DNA from: Zeugodacus cucurbitae
Taxonomy: Eukaryota > Arthropoda > Insecta > Diptera > Tephritidae
NCBI RefSeq assembly: GCF_028554725.1
Contig: NC_071671.1
Span: 12,002,001 to 12,066,000 of the forward strand
Reading direction: 5' to 3'
Length of the DNA stretch: 64,000 nucleotides
Below, in pieces: positions 22,085 through 34,335 of this stretch (position 1 is its first letter; every line of letters starts with the position of its first letter). The translations under genes and the position numbers were made by a program. The notes under the pieces were generated by a model. The model did no database searches. It was not told the DNA's origin and saw nothing but the letters and a program-made list of their open reading frames with translations.

Positions 22085-23782
22085 TTATTAAAATTTTAAA
22101 TTTGCGTTGCTTGTACACATTTTGAATTTAAACCATTTTCTGTACTTCCAACACGCATTAAAGTATTTCTAATCAAAATTCATTACATTTTACGATCCGC
22201 AATAAAATACTTTGTTTTTCACACCTATTTGCCACAGTTGTTGTGGATATTTTCGTGAAATTGTATAACTGCAAGCTGTAATTGTTGCTTTTGGTGTAAA
22301 TGCATGCGTGAGAGTTCAGCGAGAATAATTGCCATTTATTTATTTATTTTTCTATTATTTAGCGAGTGATTTTTTTCTGTGTGAGTTGTAACACATAAGT
22401 ATTCTATTTCATTTGTTTAATTAAACGTTTTTGCTCGATTGCAAATATTTGCTTGTGCACGTGCGTTGTCTAGCAATACAGAACGGGTTTTTATTACACA
22501 CACTTTTTTAACAATAAATGCGCAGATGTATGTGTGTGAGTGTGTTTATGTGTCTGTGTGTTTGCGTTGAAAATCAACGCATTGTTATGCTGAATTTATT
22601 CAATTATTTATTTGCCATGCAAATCCCAAAAGGCCAGCGCCACATATACATTCAAAACACACATGCAAACGCTCATAAAAATCAAATGAAACAAATCGAC
22701 ACTTAATTAGATTTGAGTGCTATTTAATGCAATATTTTTTGTTGCGCAAAAAAAACACAAATTGAGACTCACATACTTACATACAAATATACAAATTCGC
22801 TTTAGTTGTTGTGCTAAGCCCTGGTTAAGTCCATTATTCAACTATTATTGTAATGGAATTTTATTGCAAATATAGTTTGTGGTTTTAATGTAAAAAATTG
22901 TACAAATTAAAATATAGTTTAGCAATTATCGCTTCAAAATATACATATTTTTTCAGACTACGAAAGATGAATGAAAGCTCGCAAAAATTAAAAAAAATAC
23001 CAACATTTCTTATTGTTGTATATTGTATGAAGTTCTCGTGCAATTACGCTTACCTATTATTCTTAGTTAATTATTATACATAACGCCAAATTAGCATCAA
23101 ACACAATATAGAGGAAGAGCTAGAATTTTTCTAATTTAAATTATTTTCATATCTCCTTCTAATTCTCTTTGCAATGATTTTTTTAATCATATACTCTTTG
23201 GCAAGAATTCAACATTCAACCTTACTGATTGACTGCATTTGAATTGAACTTATGCTCACACAGTTTCCATTAAGGCACACTCGAAATCACCATATAGAGA
23301 CTTGTTGTAACTTAAAAGAGAGGACGCATATTTTTCCCAATTGTATTCTCATATGAAAACTTCATAAAATATCCCATATGTTCACCAAACTATCGGTATA
23401 CATAGCTCAAGGCTTAATTTCGGATGAAAGCGTTTTAATTCTCAAAAGAATGAGAATGAGAATGTATAATTTATTAACATTTTATTGAAGTGCTATCTTT
23501 CCATTGTATCGCATACCTCTATGATGTTTCGGAAATCTCATTAATGACCAGTTCAACCCCTTACTTTAAGGAAATACACTTCGGGTATTAAACAGAAATA
23601 CTATATAGAAATATATATGATAATTCTCAACATTTTTTAGATTGGTGGACATACCTCATTGTAGTCCTGAAAATATTTTATAAACATGAAAACACCACCA
23701 TGACTATTCTAAACTTTATCCAGTCTTATCAATATTAATATGATAGGCAACATAACTAAATTGTAGGCTCCATAAAGGTGCA
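22085..23782. other. Non-coding, no feature seen
   Basis: AT-rich with scattered TG-rich tracts (22525-22565). No coding remnant or recognised repeat. Confidence 0.5.
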
Positions 23783-24612
23783 TATTAAACTCCTCTTTTT
23801 CTTCTTGACTGGAGTAGACACCGCTTACGCGGTTATAGCCGAGTCCACAACAGCGCGCCACGCATCTCTCCTTTTGGCAGTTTGGCGCCAATTGGTTATT
23901 CCAAGCGAAGCCAGGTCCCTCTCCACCTCGTCCATCGGAGTGGATGTCTCCCTCTTCCTCGGCTTCCACCAGCGGGTACTGCATCGAACACTTTCAGAGC
24001 TGGAACACTTTCGTCCATTCGAACAACATGACCTAGCCAGTGTAGCCGTTCTTTTTTTAGTGCCGTCTCACGATTCTGCACCGTAAAGTAGGACTGGAAT
24101 GATGAGAGACTTGTAGAGTTTGGTTTTTGTTCGTCGAGAGAGGACTTTACTCTTCAATTGCCTACTCAGTCCATAGTAGAACCTGTTGGCAAGAATGATT
24201 CTGCATTGGATTTCCAGGCTGATATTGTTATTGCTGTTAATGCTGGTTCCCAGATAGACGAAATTATCTACAACTTCAAAGTTATGACTGTCAACAGTGA
24301 CGTGGAAGCCAAGACGTGAATGCGCTGACTGTTTGTTTGACGACAGGAGATATTTCGTCTTGTCCTCGTTCACCACCAGACCCATACGCTTCGCTTCCTT
24401 ATCCAGTCTGGAAAAAGCAGAACTAACGGCGCGGGTGTTGTTTCCGATGATATCTATATCATCGGCATACGCCAGTAGCTGTACACTCTTATAGAAGATT
24501 GTATCTTCTCTATTTAACTCTGCAGCTCGTATTATTTTCTCCAGCATCAGGTTAAAAAAATTATACGATAGTGAGTCACCTTGTCTGAAATCTCGTTTGG
24601 TATTAAACTCCT
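23783..24612 (-). mobile_element. RTE/BovB-like retrotransposon, copy E, 5'-truncated, with 12-bp target duplication
   Basis: The minus-strand insertion occupies about 23795-24600. TATTAAACTCCT lies on both sides (23783-23794 and 24601-24612), an exact direct repeat that marks target-primed insertion; the first TAT is shared with the element's own sequence, so 9-12 bp are duplicated. The element ends CCAGTCAAGAAGAAAAAG and has the ACCGCGTAAGCGGT-type hairpin (23820-23833). It starts within the reverse transcriptase just before motif B, typical of 5' truncation during reverse transcription. An open frame of 159 codons (24547-24068) keeps [20 protein letters not shown] and [12 protein letters not shown] later block at 24081-23896 keeps RLHWLGHVVRMDE and [16 protein letters not shown] deletion of roughly 100 bp separates the two. 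Confidence 0.92.
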
Positions 24613-25344
24613 ACTTACCCGCATATTCTTGCATGGAACCAGTTTAGGCATGGAACTGATAACGTTTTTTCTGTTTCCAATTCAATGCCAACAAGAAAAA
24701 CTATAACTATATATTCAATCCGATATCACTATTGTGTAGAAACTGTATTATTAATCAAGAGTATGAAGGAATCAGCAACCACAATAACCTTGGTGGAATT
24801 ATATTTTGATTAAATAAATATTAATTAAAGATTAAATATGATTAAATATTGCTTGATATTGTCGCTACGAACAATATTTTCATCAGATCAATTTATCCAT
24901 TTTTTGGATTATTAAAAATCCACAATTGCTCCAAAAATATTAAATATTGAATCGAGCTAAACATGGCGGAATATAGTCGTAACACTAATAAAGTTTCTTT
25001 CATTCATTTACTACTCTACTTCATCAACTTCTAAACTAACAACCATCTATGATGTCAACGACAACCATTCTAATGATTTTGATTTTTGAAGAACACTATG
25101 TGTAATTAGATAACTCTCCTAAAACACGTATCTGTCCATACAACTATAACAAATAGTTGCTGATAATCAAAGGTATATATCTACTTTTGGCTTAAGAGTT
25201 CGATTCCTTGCGGTCACGAAAGATATATAATATTTTACATAAGATCTAAGGATTTAGGTCTGAGTATCTAAGAAGAGGCTGGTGTTGCCCCGGGTTTTTA
25301 TGTAGTATTTATTCGAACATAAAACTGTTAGTAGTGATATTTTT
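24613..25344. other. Non-coding, no feature seen
   Basis: AT-rich, no recognised feature. Confidence 0.5.
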
Positions 25345-25476
25345 ATAATATGTGACCTGGTCTACGGAAAGGGGGCTTAGGTGTCAAAAAATCAATTTTC
25401 ACTTTTTAACAGCTGTTTCCCAGAAAACTATTTTTCGCACGTTAGCTCCCTTTTCGTAGACCAGGTCACATATTAT
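25345..25476. mobile_element. 132-bp foldback element
   Basis: Two 33-base arms (25345-25377 and 25444-25476) are complements of each other with two mismatches; each begins ATAATATGTGACCTGGTCTA reading inward. The 66-base loop contains TTTTTAACAGCTGTTTCCCA and CACGTTAGCTCCC. The full unit would form a stable hairpin on either strand. It has no coding capacity. It looks like a MITE, but target duplication is ambiguous because the ends are AT repeats. Confidence 0.8.
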
Positions 25477-26610
25477 GTAAACTATACTTCTAATATTAAG
25501 TAATATTATGTAATAACAAAGCAGTAAAGATTAATGACAGGTAGAATAATTTGTTCAGTAACAGTCGGAAGCGGAATTATGAGAATTAAGCAAAAGAGAA
25601 TAATGATATTATATAACAACTAATTAACCCGGGGAGCCATAATTGTATTATTTTGATAATAAGTATACATAGATTATTTTCCAAGAAAGGTATGCTGTAT
25701 GATTCTCATATTAGTTTATATTTGCTAAACACATAATTTGATTTAGCCTTCTTCATTACAGCATACTAATAATACGAATAATAACCGCAATTCAAATGAG
25801 TAAACGTATTACTTCTTACATTTACTTTCATAATTCAGCAGCTTCATAACTAATCAAACCTAGTACATTTTGATCTTTCTCGAAATTAATCTTGACGAAT
25901 TGATCAGCAGGTTTGGAATTGATTTCATATTTGCTTAATTGAGGATTATGTAGATATATTTTATTCCAAAGCAGAGAGTGGTTAGTCATTACAAATCTGT
26001 TCTTGTGGTTAATCAAATTAAATATATTTACTGAATTTCGCTCCACAAACCAGACATAGATATTCTAAAAGTAAATATTTAGTTTTTGGAAGCAAACTAA
26101 GAAGGTTTCTCTGATCCAGTGTTCCAAAGTGAGATCTTCGTCAAGCAGAGGGAGTGTTTTTAAGATCAAATAGAGAGTGATAGAGAGAGAGAGAGTCAAT
26201 TCACTTGAAGTAATTTGGAACTCTTCAAAAATGAGATAATATAAAATTCGGTTCTGTGGCCTTTTAGACTACCTTATTTCTTTTGTTTCTTTTTTATTCT
26301 TATTTTACCCTTTAGAGAATTTAATAAATGAAATGCCTTAATGAGAGTGCGAAAAAATGCGAAGAAAAATTGAGAAAAGTTGTAAGTGTTGATGGAAAGC
26401 AAAAACTTGTATTAAAGGTCGGTGAACAATTAGAAAAAAAAATTGCAGCAAAATGACCGACAAATAAAAGAAATAAATAGGAAATAAAATACACTGTAGG
26501 GAAAATTTCGACCAAGTTATAAAATTAAAGTCGAGAAATTAGAAAAAAATGAATTGTAGGATAATGATTGACAAAAAGGGAAAACCTAAAATAAGTAATA
26601 TATAAAACAC
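25477..26610. other. Non-coding, no feature seen
   Basis: AT-rich with a short (GA)n tract near 26178-26194. Small open frames on the minus strand have no motif. Confidence 0.5.
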
Positions 26611-27800
26611 AAGTAAGGAAGGGCTAAGTTCGGTTGTGACCGAACATTTTATACTCTCGCAATTTATTTATTTAACTATATTTATATTATATAACACACA
26701 TTTTGACCCACATATTCGTCATATATATTGTATAAAGTCCATTGAAAGTTGGAAACCATAATATTGGGTTAGAATCACCGAGGTCCTCGTGTTCGATATA
26801 TGGGGCCTTAAAAACCTATGGTACGATTTCGGCGATTTTTAGAATGGGGCTGCTACACTATAAACATAGTATTTGTGCAAAGTTCTGCACCGATATCTTC
26901 ACTAGTGCTTACTTTATATATTGTAAAGTGAACGATTCAGATCGACTTCAAAGTTCTGGTATATGGGAAGTAGGCGTGGTTGTGAACCGATTTGGCCTAT
27001 TTTCACAACATATCATTGGGAAGCTAAGGAAGATATAATATAATAAACCGAATTTCATTGAAATTGATCAAGTAGTTTCGGAGATATGGGTTTTGACCCA
27101 TAAGTGGGCGGAGCCACGCCCATTTAAGATATATAATACCAATTTATGTATACCAATTTGAATGCAGCCCTTCTGTACCTTCTTTATAGAGAAATTTAAC
27201 GTTACTGGAGTTTTTCCTTGCTGAATTAAAGCATTTTTAGTAGTTTTCAACATAACCTTTGTATGGAAAGTGGGCGTGGTTATAATCCGATTTCCTCAAT
27301 TTTTGGATTGTATAAGAGAAACGACAATAGAAAGTTTGATTGGTATAGCTTTAGTAGTTTACGAGCTATGTACAAAAAACTTATTACGGGGCGGGGCCAT
27401 ACCCATTTCCCCAAAAAAATTACATCCACGTTGACCCTTTCATAGTGCGATCCTTCATATTATATTTGACTTCAATAGCTCAATTTATGGCTTAGATATA
27501 GCACTTTATGTTTTTTCGGTTTTCGCCATTTTGTGGGCGGGGCATTTTGCGGGCGATTTTGCCCATCCAAGTAACCTTCCTATGGTGCCAAGAAACACGT
27601 GTGCCAAGTTTCATCAAGATATCTTAATTTTTACTCAAGTTACAGCTTGCACAGACGGACGGACGGACAGACAGACATCCGGATTTGAACTCCACTCTTC
27701 ACCCTGATCATTTTGGTATATAAAACCCTATATCTTACTCGTTTATGTGAACAAAACGATTATACTCTCTTAGCAACTTTGTTGTTAGCAACTTTGTTAT
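26611..27800 (+). mobile_element. Dispersed 'CTCTCGCAA' repeat, copy b
   Basis: It starts AAGTAAGGAAGGGCTAAG and carries the hairpin GTTCGGTTGTGACCGAAC, then TATACTCTCGCAA (about 26650-26662). Same internal order as copy a: GTAGGCGTGGTTGTGAACCG, GTGGGCGGAGCCACGCCC (27102-27119), GGGGCGGGGCC, and ACGGACGGACGGACAGACAG (near 27655-27674). The 3' hairpin has changed: AGCAACTTTGTTGTTAGCAA shows a short slippage duplication (27771-27800), and the final CGAGAGTATA is lost. Confidence 0.88.
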
Positions 27801-29610
27801 ATCTTGTGACGAAAATTTCTACAAAGTTGTAATTGTCGTGACAGTTTGAAACCTTGGACAGAAAAAATTGTGAATTGTAAAACTTATCATATAATGGTAA
27901 TTGTTGCATGGAAAATTTTTGATTTAAGAAAGTAGGGAGATCTGTCAATAGATTTGAACTAGAAAATATTCATACTTCGACAATTCTTTTCTTACTCCCT
28001 TTTCATGAAGAATACCAACTGCTAATGCCTCAATATGAACTAGTACTGTATTAGTCTCAGTTTGTTGCTTGAATTTTCCAGCAGGTCATTCATGAGCAGG
28101 GCAACATCAACAGACGTCTCCTTAACTAAAAGCAAGTGGTTTTGCTCGAGGCACTTCCAAAGCTGATTGAGCTGTATGTATATGTAAGCAAAGCGGCGGC
28201 GGTGGAGGAAGTAAGTATCGAAAGGACAACAACAATAACAACATTGCGTTAAGTTTTCTTTCCGACCATTTTTTCTCACATTGTACAAGTAATCAAAACT
28301 TATACGGAAATAAAATTAAGCTCAACATAAAACAACAACACGAACAATAATAATAATAATAACAACAACAACAAGGGCTAACAATAGCTGCGTATAAGCA
28401 AAGTGTCGTTGCGCGGGGGTGGGTGTTGGTGGATTGTTTGGTAATTCTTGCGCCTGTGCAAATTGGATGCTAGCAAAAGTTTTGTATTTTGCGCAAACTT
28501 AATAATGAAGGCAGCAACAACAACACCTTAAGCTACACCCCACCGTTGCGTGTGGGGTTCACTGGCGTGAACAGAAAAGGATTGGAATGTGCGTGTGCGC
28601 GTGTGTTTCGGTGGAAAAGTGCGGACTCATGGTCCGACAAAGTGTTAATAAATATTAAAGGTGCGTAGCTGTTGGACATTGCTCTGTGCGCTCCTTTTCT
28701 CAACTGACTGAAGGTGTTGAAAAGCGCCGCGGAATGCCCGTCTAATGTAATCAAAAAAAGTTTCAAATTTGTAAACAGCGGAAAAACAAGCAATGGCATG
28801 GGCGGTGTAAAGTGTATTTAAAAGTTTTATGGGAAAATAAAATTCAATTCAATGCAACAAGTGGATTTCGGAATGCAAAACGCTTACGGCTGGCATTAAC
28901 AGTATTTGGGTTGACAACAAGATGCAATGCGAACAATTTTGGGATTCGGAATCTTTATACTCCATTTCATTTTCGTTTTTTTTTTTGTAATGAATAAGGG
29001 TAATGGGTCTCAAACCTTAAACAAGTAAAGCTTTGAGTTAGAAAAAAAAAAAACGGCCAACTTTTCAGGCGCAAGAATTTTAAACAGCGTTTTTAATAAT
29101 AATGTGATTTATAATACAGAAGTAAGAAAACGGCGAGTTTGTTCAGGGCGGAATCTTAAAACATTCGCAAATTGAGGGTATAAAAAGAGTGAAGGCTTTT
29201 AATTGTATGGATCATGAAAATATCTCTTCAAAATTGCAATGAAGAAGTAGGGTTTCCGTCTTCGTCATTGGATGTTAACCGAAGTCATTGCTATATTACA
29301 CACATGTGTGGTAACATCTACAAAATTGTCGAAGTAACTAGTTAATTTTATAACTAAAACAATATCCTTTAAAATAACTCTCTTTCGTGTCTAAGAAATC
29401 CATTGTAGAATCCAAATGTTGTTCGAAATGTTTGTATATAGATAAATACCTCACTTATTTTTCCTACATTATAAAGTGATAAAGTATATATACTACATGT
29501 GGTCAAAAGGAAGATATAGGCTTTAGGTGGCTATATCAGTGTAATCCGTGAAAAATAGGGTGGTTTTCGTGAATTTTTTTAAAGAAAGTACTCAACCGAA
29601 TGTTTCGAAT
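27801..29610. other. Non-coding, no feature seen
   Basis: Includes AAC/AAT trinucleotide tracts (28334-28375) and a G-rich GCGCGGGGGTGGGTG patch near 28412. The frames at 28040-28288 and 28533-28799 (minus) have no recognised domain. Confidence 0.5.
28334..28375. repeat. (AAC)n/(AAT)n trinucleotide tract
   Basis: AACAACAACACGAACAATAA followed by more AAT and AAC units. A common fly microsatellite type. Confidence 0.85.
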
Positions 29611-30245
29611 TTTTTATACTATCACAACAAATTTGCTAAAGTGACTATAATACTCACATTTTGTTCACATAACGGTTGTTTGTGTCACCCAGAAATAAAA
29701 GAGTTAGATATGGGGTTATATATATATATATATAAATGATCATGATGACGAGTGGAGTTGAAATCCGGTTGTCTGTCCGTTCGGTACAAAACTTTGCACA
29801 AATACTGCATTTATAGTTTGGCATCGCCCTTCTAAAAACCGGACCGAAATCGGACCAAAAGTTTTCAAAGCCCAATATATCGAACATGAGGACCTCAATG
29901 CTTATAATATATGTTTTACCAAAAATACAAGTAAGCAATAATTAAGTAAATATAGATATTTTGAAGAAATTGAGAGGGTACATTTTTTTCTAATAATATG
30001 TCTCCTTTCTCAAATTTAGTGATGGGTCATAACTTCTCCTAGCTCACATATGCTTAATATTTCGGGTTTCAAACTTTCTTCGGACTTTATCACATATATT
30101 GGTTAAAATATACTATATATACTGATTTTTGTTCCCTAATGGACTTTATGCCGAATATGTGTATAATATTAATAAAATTAAATAAATAAACTGCGAGAGT
30201 ATATAATGTTCGGTTACATCCGAACATAGCCTTTCCTTACTTTTT
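29611..30245 (-). mobile_element. Dispersed 'CTCTCGCAA' repeat, copy c, internally deleted
   Basis: Read on the minus strand it starts AAGTAAGGAAAGGCTATGTT (30245 side), has the hairpin GTTCGGATGTAACCGAAC, and TATACTCTCGCAG. The 3' part has GAACGGACAGACAACCGGAT, AACCCCATATCTAACTCTTT and a degenerate terminal hairpin with GTTGTGATAGTATAAAAA. The middle block with the GGGCGTGGC boxes is missing: the sequence passes directly from the 5' third to the GGACAG tract near 29790. The unit is therefore about 635 bp instead of 1.2 kb. A (TA)n run lies at 29718-29733. Confidence 0.82.
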
Positions 30246-33200
30246 AGGACATAATAAGGTATATTTTTAGCTATAGTTTAAGATTATTTTTTTTTTTTTT
30301 CAAAATATAAAAAATTACGGAGTTTTGTGCTGTCTTCGGAGGTGCCATAAAAATGTTCCTTAACTGCTAACATGATTCCAGCCGAATGAGTAGTTGAAAC
30401 GAAAAAAAAAAAACCAAAAAAACTTCAAAAAGGTTATTAACGTAGAATGTATTTCTTAAAATCGTATATCATTTCGAAAAATGTGTTTTTTAATGCCAAA
30501 TTGACAATCTTCAACCAATCAAAAAGATAGTCGGTCATTTTATGGAAAAGGAAGTGTTAAGATGAGATGATTTTGTAATTCTAAAAATGATAGTAGCTAA
30601 ACAGAGCTTATTTTGTGGTTTTAGCTGATTTGAATTTGTCGAATAGTTGGTGAGATATTTTACCTAATCCTAAACTGCCACCTAATCCAACAAGCCCGTT
30701 GACCAATTAATAAAAGACTGATGTATCCATACATTATAATTTCTGACGGTTTGGTATAATTTTTAAGAAATATGTCACATTTTTGGTGGTCTGAAAGGAT
30801 ATTGGTAAAGGGTTTCAAACTTGCCATGGAGCTGAGCAAATCGATTAGCTCTAGACCCTTTGCTTTTTAACTTTTTTGTATTTGTTTTTAGTGTTTTTTT
30901 TTGTTCTGCTTACTGATTTGCCTTTATACTGTTATCTCTAGTTGGAGTTAGGCATAATTGCTTGCTCTTTATTAGAGAAATAATCTTGCTATTCGAGTAC
31001 GGTAGCAGGGACGAAAGAGTGTGCCAAACAATCCACTCCATTTTATATTTTAACATCTGTATATGACAGCACTTTAACGATAGCACAGTTATGTTATGTG
31101 TCGTATAACACTTACCTGCCAGCGGAATGATTTGGAAAATGAAACAGAACCAGCGCTTTTAAATTTTGCTAGGCGGTTTTTAAGTCCTGTCCCTATTTCG
31201 TAGCGTTAAGGATCTTCGATTAATTTTTGGATGAAGAGAGCTAAGAAAATTACGAACTTGGTTGTCAGGTCGTTTGGCTCAAGATTTTGCAATCGATGGA
31301 ATTATTATACATCCAGCGGATATCAAATTGAACACGTCTCAACCTAAATATTTAGAGACATTCTGTAAAAATTATTGAGGACCTTTGCCGTCTCTCTGCA
31401 GGCCAAATAAATTTTTCTACGCATTTACCAATTTCATTCATAATATTCCGAAGTTTTCTATATCCTCATTATTCTCATTGAATTGTTTATGCCTCCATAA
31501 AGTTTATACTAATGTTATACACAGAAGTCCGCAGTCTATTGGAAATATAAAATTCTAAATAAAAAGGGGTTTTTCCACAGAGAAAATTTTCGATTATTAT
31601 AAAGTCGATACTGGTAAAATTTGATTTAGTGGTTATTCAATTATTGCTATTATTGTTGTAGCGGCAGAAAATAGTTCGCAAATATTTTTTTCTAAGCTGT
31701 ATATGAATCCTGGTCCATTTCGGACTCGTTAGACCTGACTGCTGTGGTCTGTTGAATGAAAAGTCATCTACAATTGTTTCAAATTGGTGTCTGTAATCTT
31801 TAACTATCTCTACACCTCTTGCCGAATTTAACCTAATTTTTTAAGATGTCGGAACCAGTACTTACAGCTTGAAATATTCTCTTCAAAAGGAGTCCAGTAT
31901 TCTTTTCCCAATTGACCTTAGTGATCTATGAAACTCGATAGGCATCTCGAGCGTTTGGAACACACCTGCATACAAATATGTATGTATTTCATAAATAATA
32001 AGAAAATATATGTAGATCTTCTTTTAAATAAAATACAACTCTAAACACAAACCGTAGTCTCATGCACTCTCAAACGATTCCCGCTTTTTATTGCGAATTC
32101 CCAGCGAGCTTTTATAGCGGTATTTTTCAACTGTCTATAGAATTTTTCGATTAGCATAATGTTAAGCTGAGCAAGCCGCTGTACAAGTAAGTGTGTATGT
32201 GTGTGCAAGAGTGAGTTTATTAAAGCTGTCTGCTCATACTGCCGACAAGCTGTCTATGTCCAGTACACCAATGAATTCAAATGCTTCACTTTACTAACAC
32301 TCCCTTCACTGGAAAATAACATATTTGTTTGTGTGTTTATTTAAATATTTAGTTTTACGGTTTGCATAGTTTTTGTTGATTGCAAATACCGATGTCAACA
32401 ACAATAATGTGCGGCGATTTGCAGGGCAGGGAAATAAATTTCCAATAGTTCAACATTCTTAGTTCGAAGGCACTGCGCACAGTACGTGGAAGTTCCTTGC
32501 TGTCCAATGCGAAAGGGTCCAACGGTATTAACTGCTGTCCTGCTATTAAGTATTTGATATTTATTGCTTGGTCGCCTTAATTCGATGTGTGTGAGTATAT
32601 GGTAATACGCTCTGGAGTTTATACTTTGTTTTTGCAAATATTTTCTTTTGTGGCTTTAGTGATTTTAAAACAAAAGCAGTGACAGTCACTTAATACCAGC
32701 AGCTTTTATTGTTGTTGGATGTTTATTTATTTATTTTTTTTTCAGCATGTTTTCGTTCTATGCCCTCTTCTATGTATTTATATCATGGTCGCTGAGCTGC
32801 TGTTGGAGCGCATAAAATATTCCGCAGCCTTTTGTCGGTCTGCTGTGGGGTCCATAAAAAATGCATTCACTTCCTGTACACTTTTTTTACGATTAAAAAA
32901 GTGCCAGGGCTTAAATAATTTAGAAAAAAGAGTTCAGAAATTTTAGAAATATATTACAGGATAGTTCCATAGAAAGTGAATGCAATTAAACAATGGAAAT
33001 AGGATTATCATATAATACATAAGATAACGGAGCACATAGAATACAAATAAAAAAATTTTAAGATATTATACCATACCATTTTCGTCTCTTTAAGCAGTGA
33101 TCATAGTCTTATTTTTTACACACAATCAGAGTTGCGTTCTCGCTAGCTATAAATATCACTACCGAAAATTCGAAGGTTAGCTTGGAACTTGTCGACAATA

Positions 33201-33509
33201 AACTAGAATTTTCGCCCCTCAGGAACTAAAGAGTGAGCTATGGGCTTGAGTCGCTGAATCGAAAAACCACGGCGAAGTGAAATGAAATGCGAAAGGACAC
33301 CACAGGTTTTACGAAGTAGTCGTGTGATATCAAAGAAAAATTAGTCGTCGATAGAAAATGAAAGTGCTGCCTCCATTACAATACACGTCACAAAGTGAGC
33401 CGAGATATCTATGAATTAGAAAATGAGTTCTGGAAAAACATGGATTATTTACTATAATGTGATTGTACAGATCATCCTTAAAATGCATTATTTATAAAGA
33501 TTCAAATGC
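30246..33509. other. Non-coding, no feature seen
   Basis: About 3.3 kb of AT-rich sequence. The frames at 32395-32637 (minus) and 32719-32946 (plus) have no recognisable motifs. No RNA gene or repeat that I can support. Confidence 0.45.
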
Positions 33510-33592
33510 CCGAAGAAAAGCATTTAAGCGCATTATTTAGCTCAACAAATATTGACGATAGAATTTGGAGAGAAGAAATATGTATTTGCATA
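33510..33592. repeat. 83-bp direct repeat, left copy
   Basis: It begins CCGAAGAAAAGCATTTAAGC and ends TTTGCATA. It matches 34124-34206 with only a handful of differences. Confidence 0.9.
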
Positions 33593-34123
33593 GGTAGCTA
33601 AGTAGGTAGGAGGGAGTGCTGCCCTGTTATAGTTCGGGCTCAATTAGCACTATCTGTGCCATTTTGGTGCACTAGTCGTTGCTATTTTTTATTTGTTATC
33701 ACGTTTAAACTTCTCGTTCAAACCATTTTGTGGTTTTGATGAAGCTACTAATATCCGTTATGCTTTTGGTAGACATCCATTTAAGTTTTGATACTTGATG
33801 GATTCCTAGTGTTTTGTGTCGGATCTGCGATAGGGCTGGGCATTCTCAGAGAAAGTGGAAAATTGTTTCCTTATTCCCTGTTAGTTCGCAGATTCGGCAT
33901 ATGATATTATAGGATACCCATTTTCAAAGCATGTTCTCCAAATGTCCAATGCCCTAATATGGTAGCAGTTAGTGTGAAGATACTGTCCCTACTGTCCCTA
34001 GTTTAATAGATCGTTAGTACTTTTCATGTCGTATTTTGGCCATATCTCTTTAGTTATTTTGCCTTTTGTTGTATTTTTCCACTGTTATTACCTAATGTAA
34101 AGAGGCATTTGACTGCTAACTAG
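33593..34123. mobile_element. 531-bp segment bracketed by the 83-bp repeat, possible insertion
   Basis: It starts GGTAGCTAAGTAGGTAGGAG and ends TGACTGCTAACTAG. No long ORF. The TAGGTAGG-type left end resembles the complement of a CCTA-rich tail of a non-LTR element, so it may be a minus-strand 3' UTR fragment. The alternative is an ordinary local duplication with unique spacer. I do not recognise the interior. Confidence 0.4.
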
Positions 34124-34206
34124 CCGAAGAAAAGCATTTAAGCGCATTATTTAGCTCAACAAATATTGATGATAGAATTAGGAGAGAAAAAATGTATATT
34201 TGCATA
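34124..34206. repeat. 83-bp direct repeat, right copy
   Basis: CCGAAGAAAAGCATTTAAGC...TTTGCATA, the partner of 33510-33592. Differences include C/T, T/A and G/A changes and a small rearrangement near the end. Confidence 0.9.
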
Positions 34207-34335
34207 ACTAGTTGTGGAAAGGTAGTGGAAACAGTTTTGATACATCTTATACCGCTAGTCAAGAAAATATAATCAAAGCAACAGCTGGAGCCGATGCTAA
34301 AGCATATTGAACAGTAGGGAATGGGATAAATGAGT

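Noticed and set aside
33510..34206. Solo-LTR or LTR-retrotransposon reading of the 83-bp direct repeats
   Set aside because: Too short for LTRs, they do not begin TG and end CA, and no primer-binding site or polypurine tract is evident between them.
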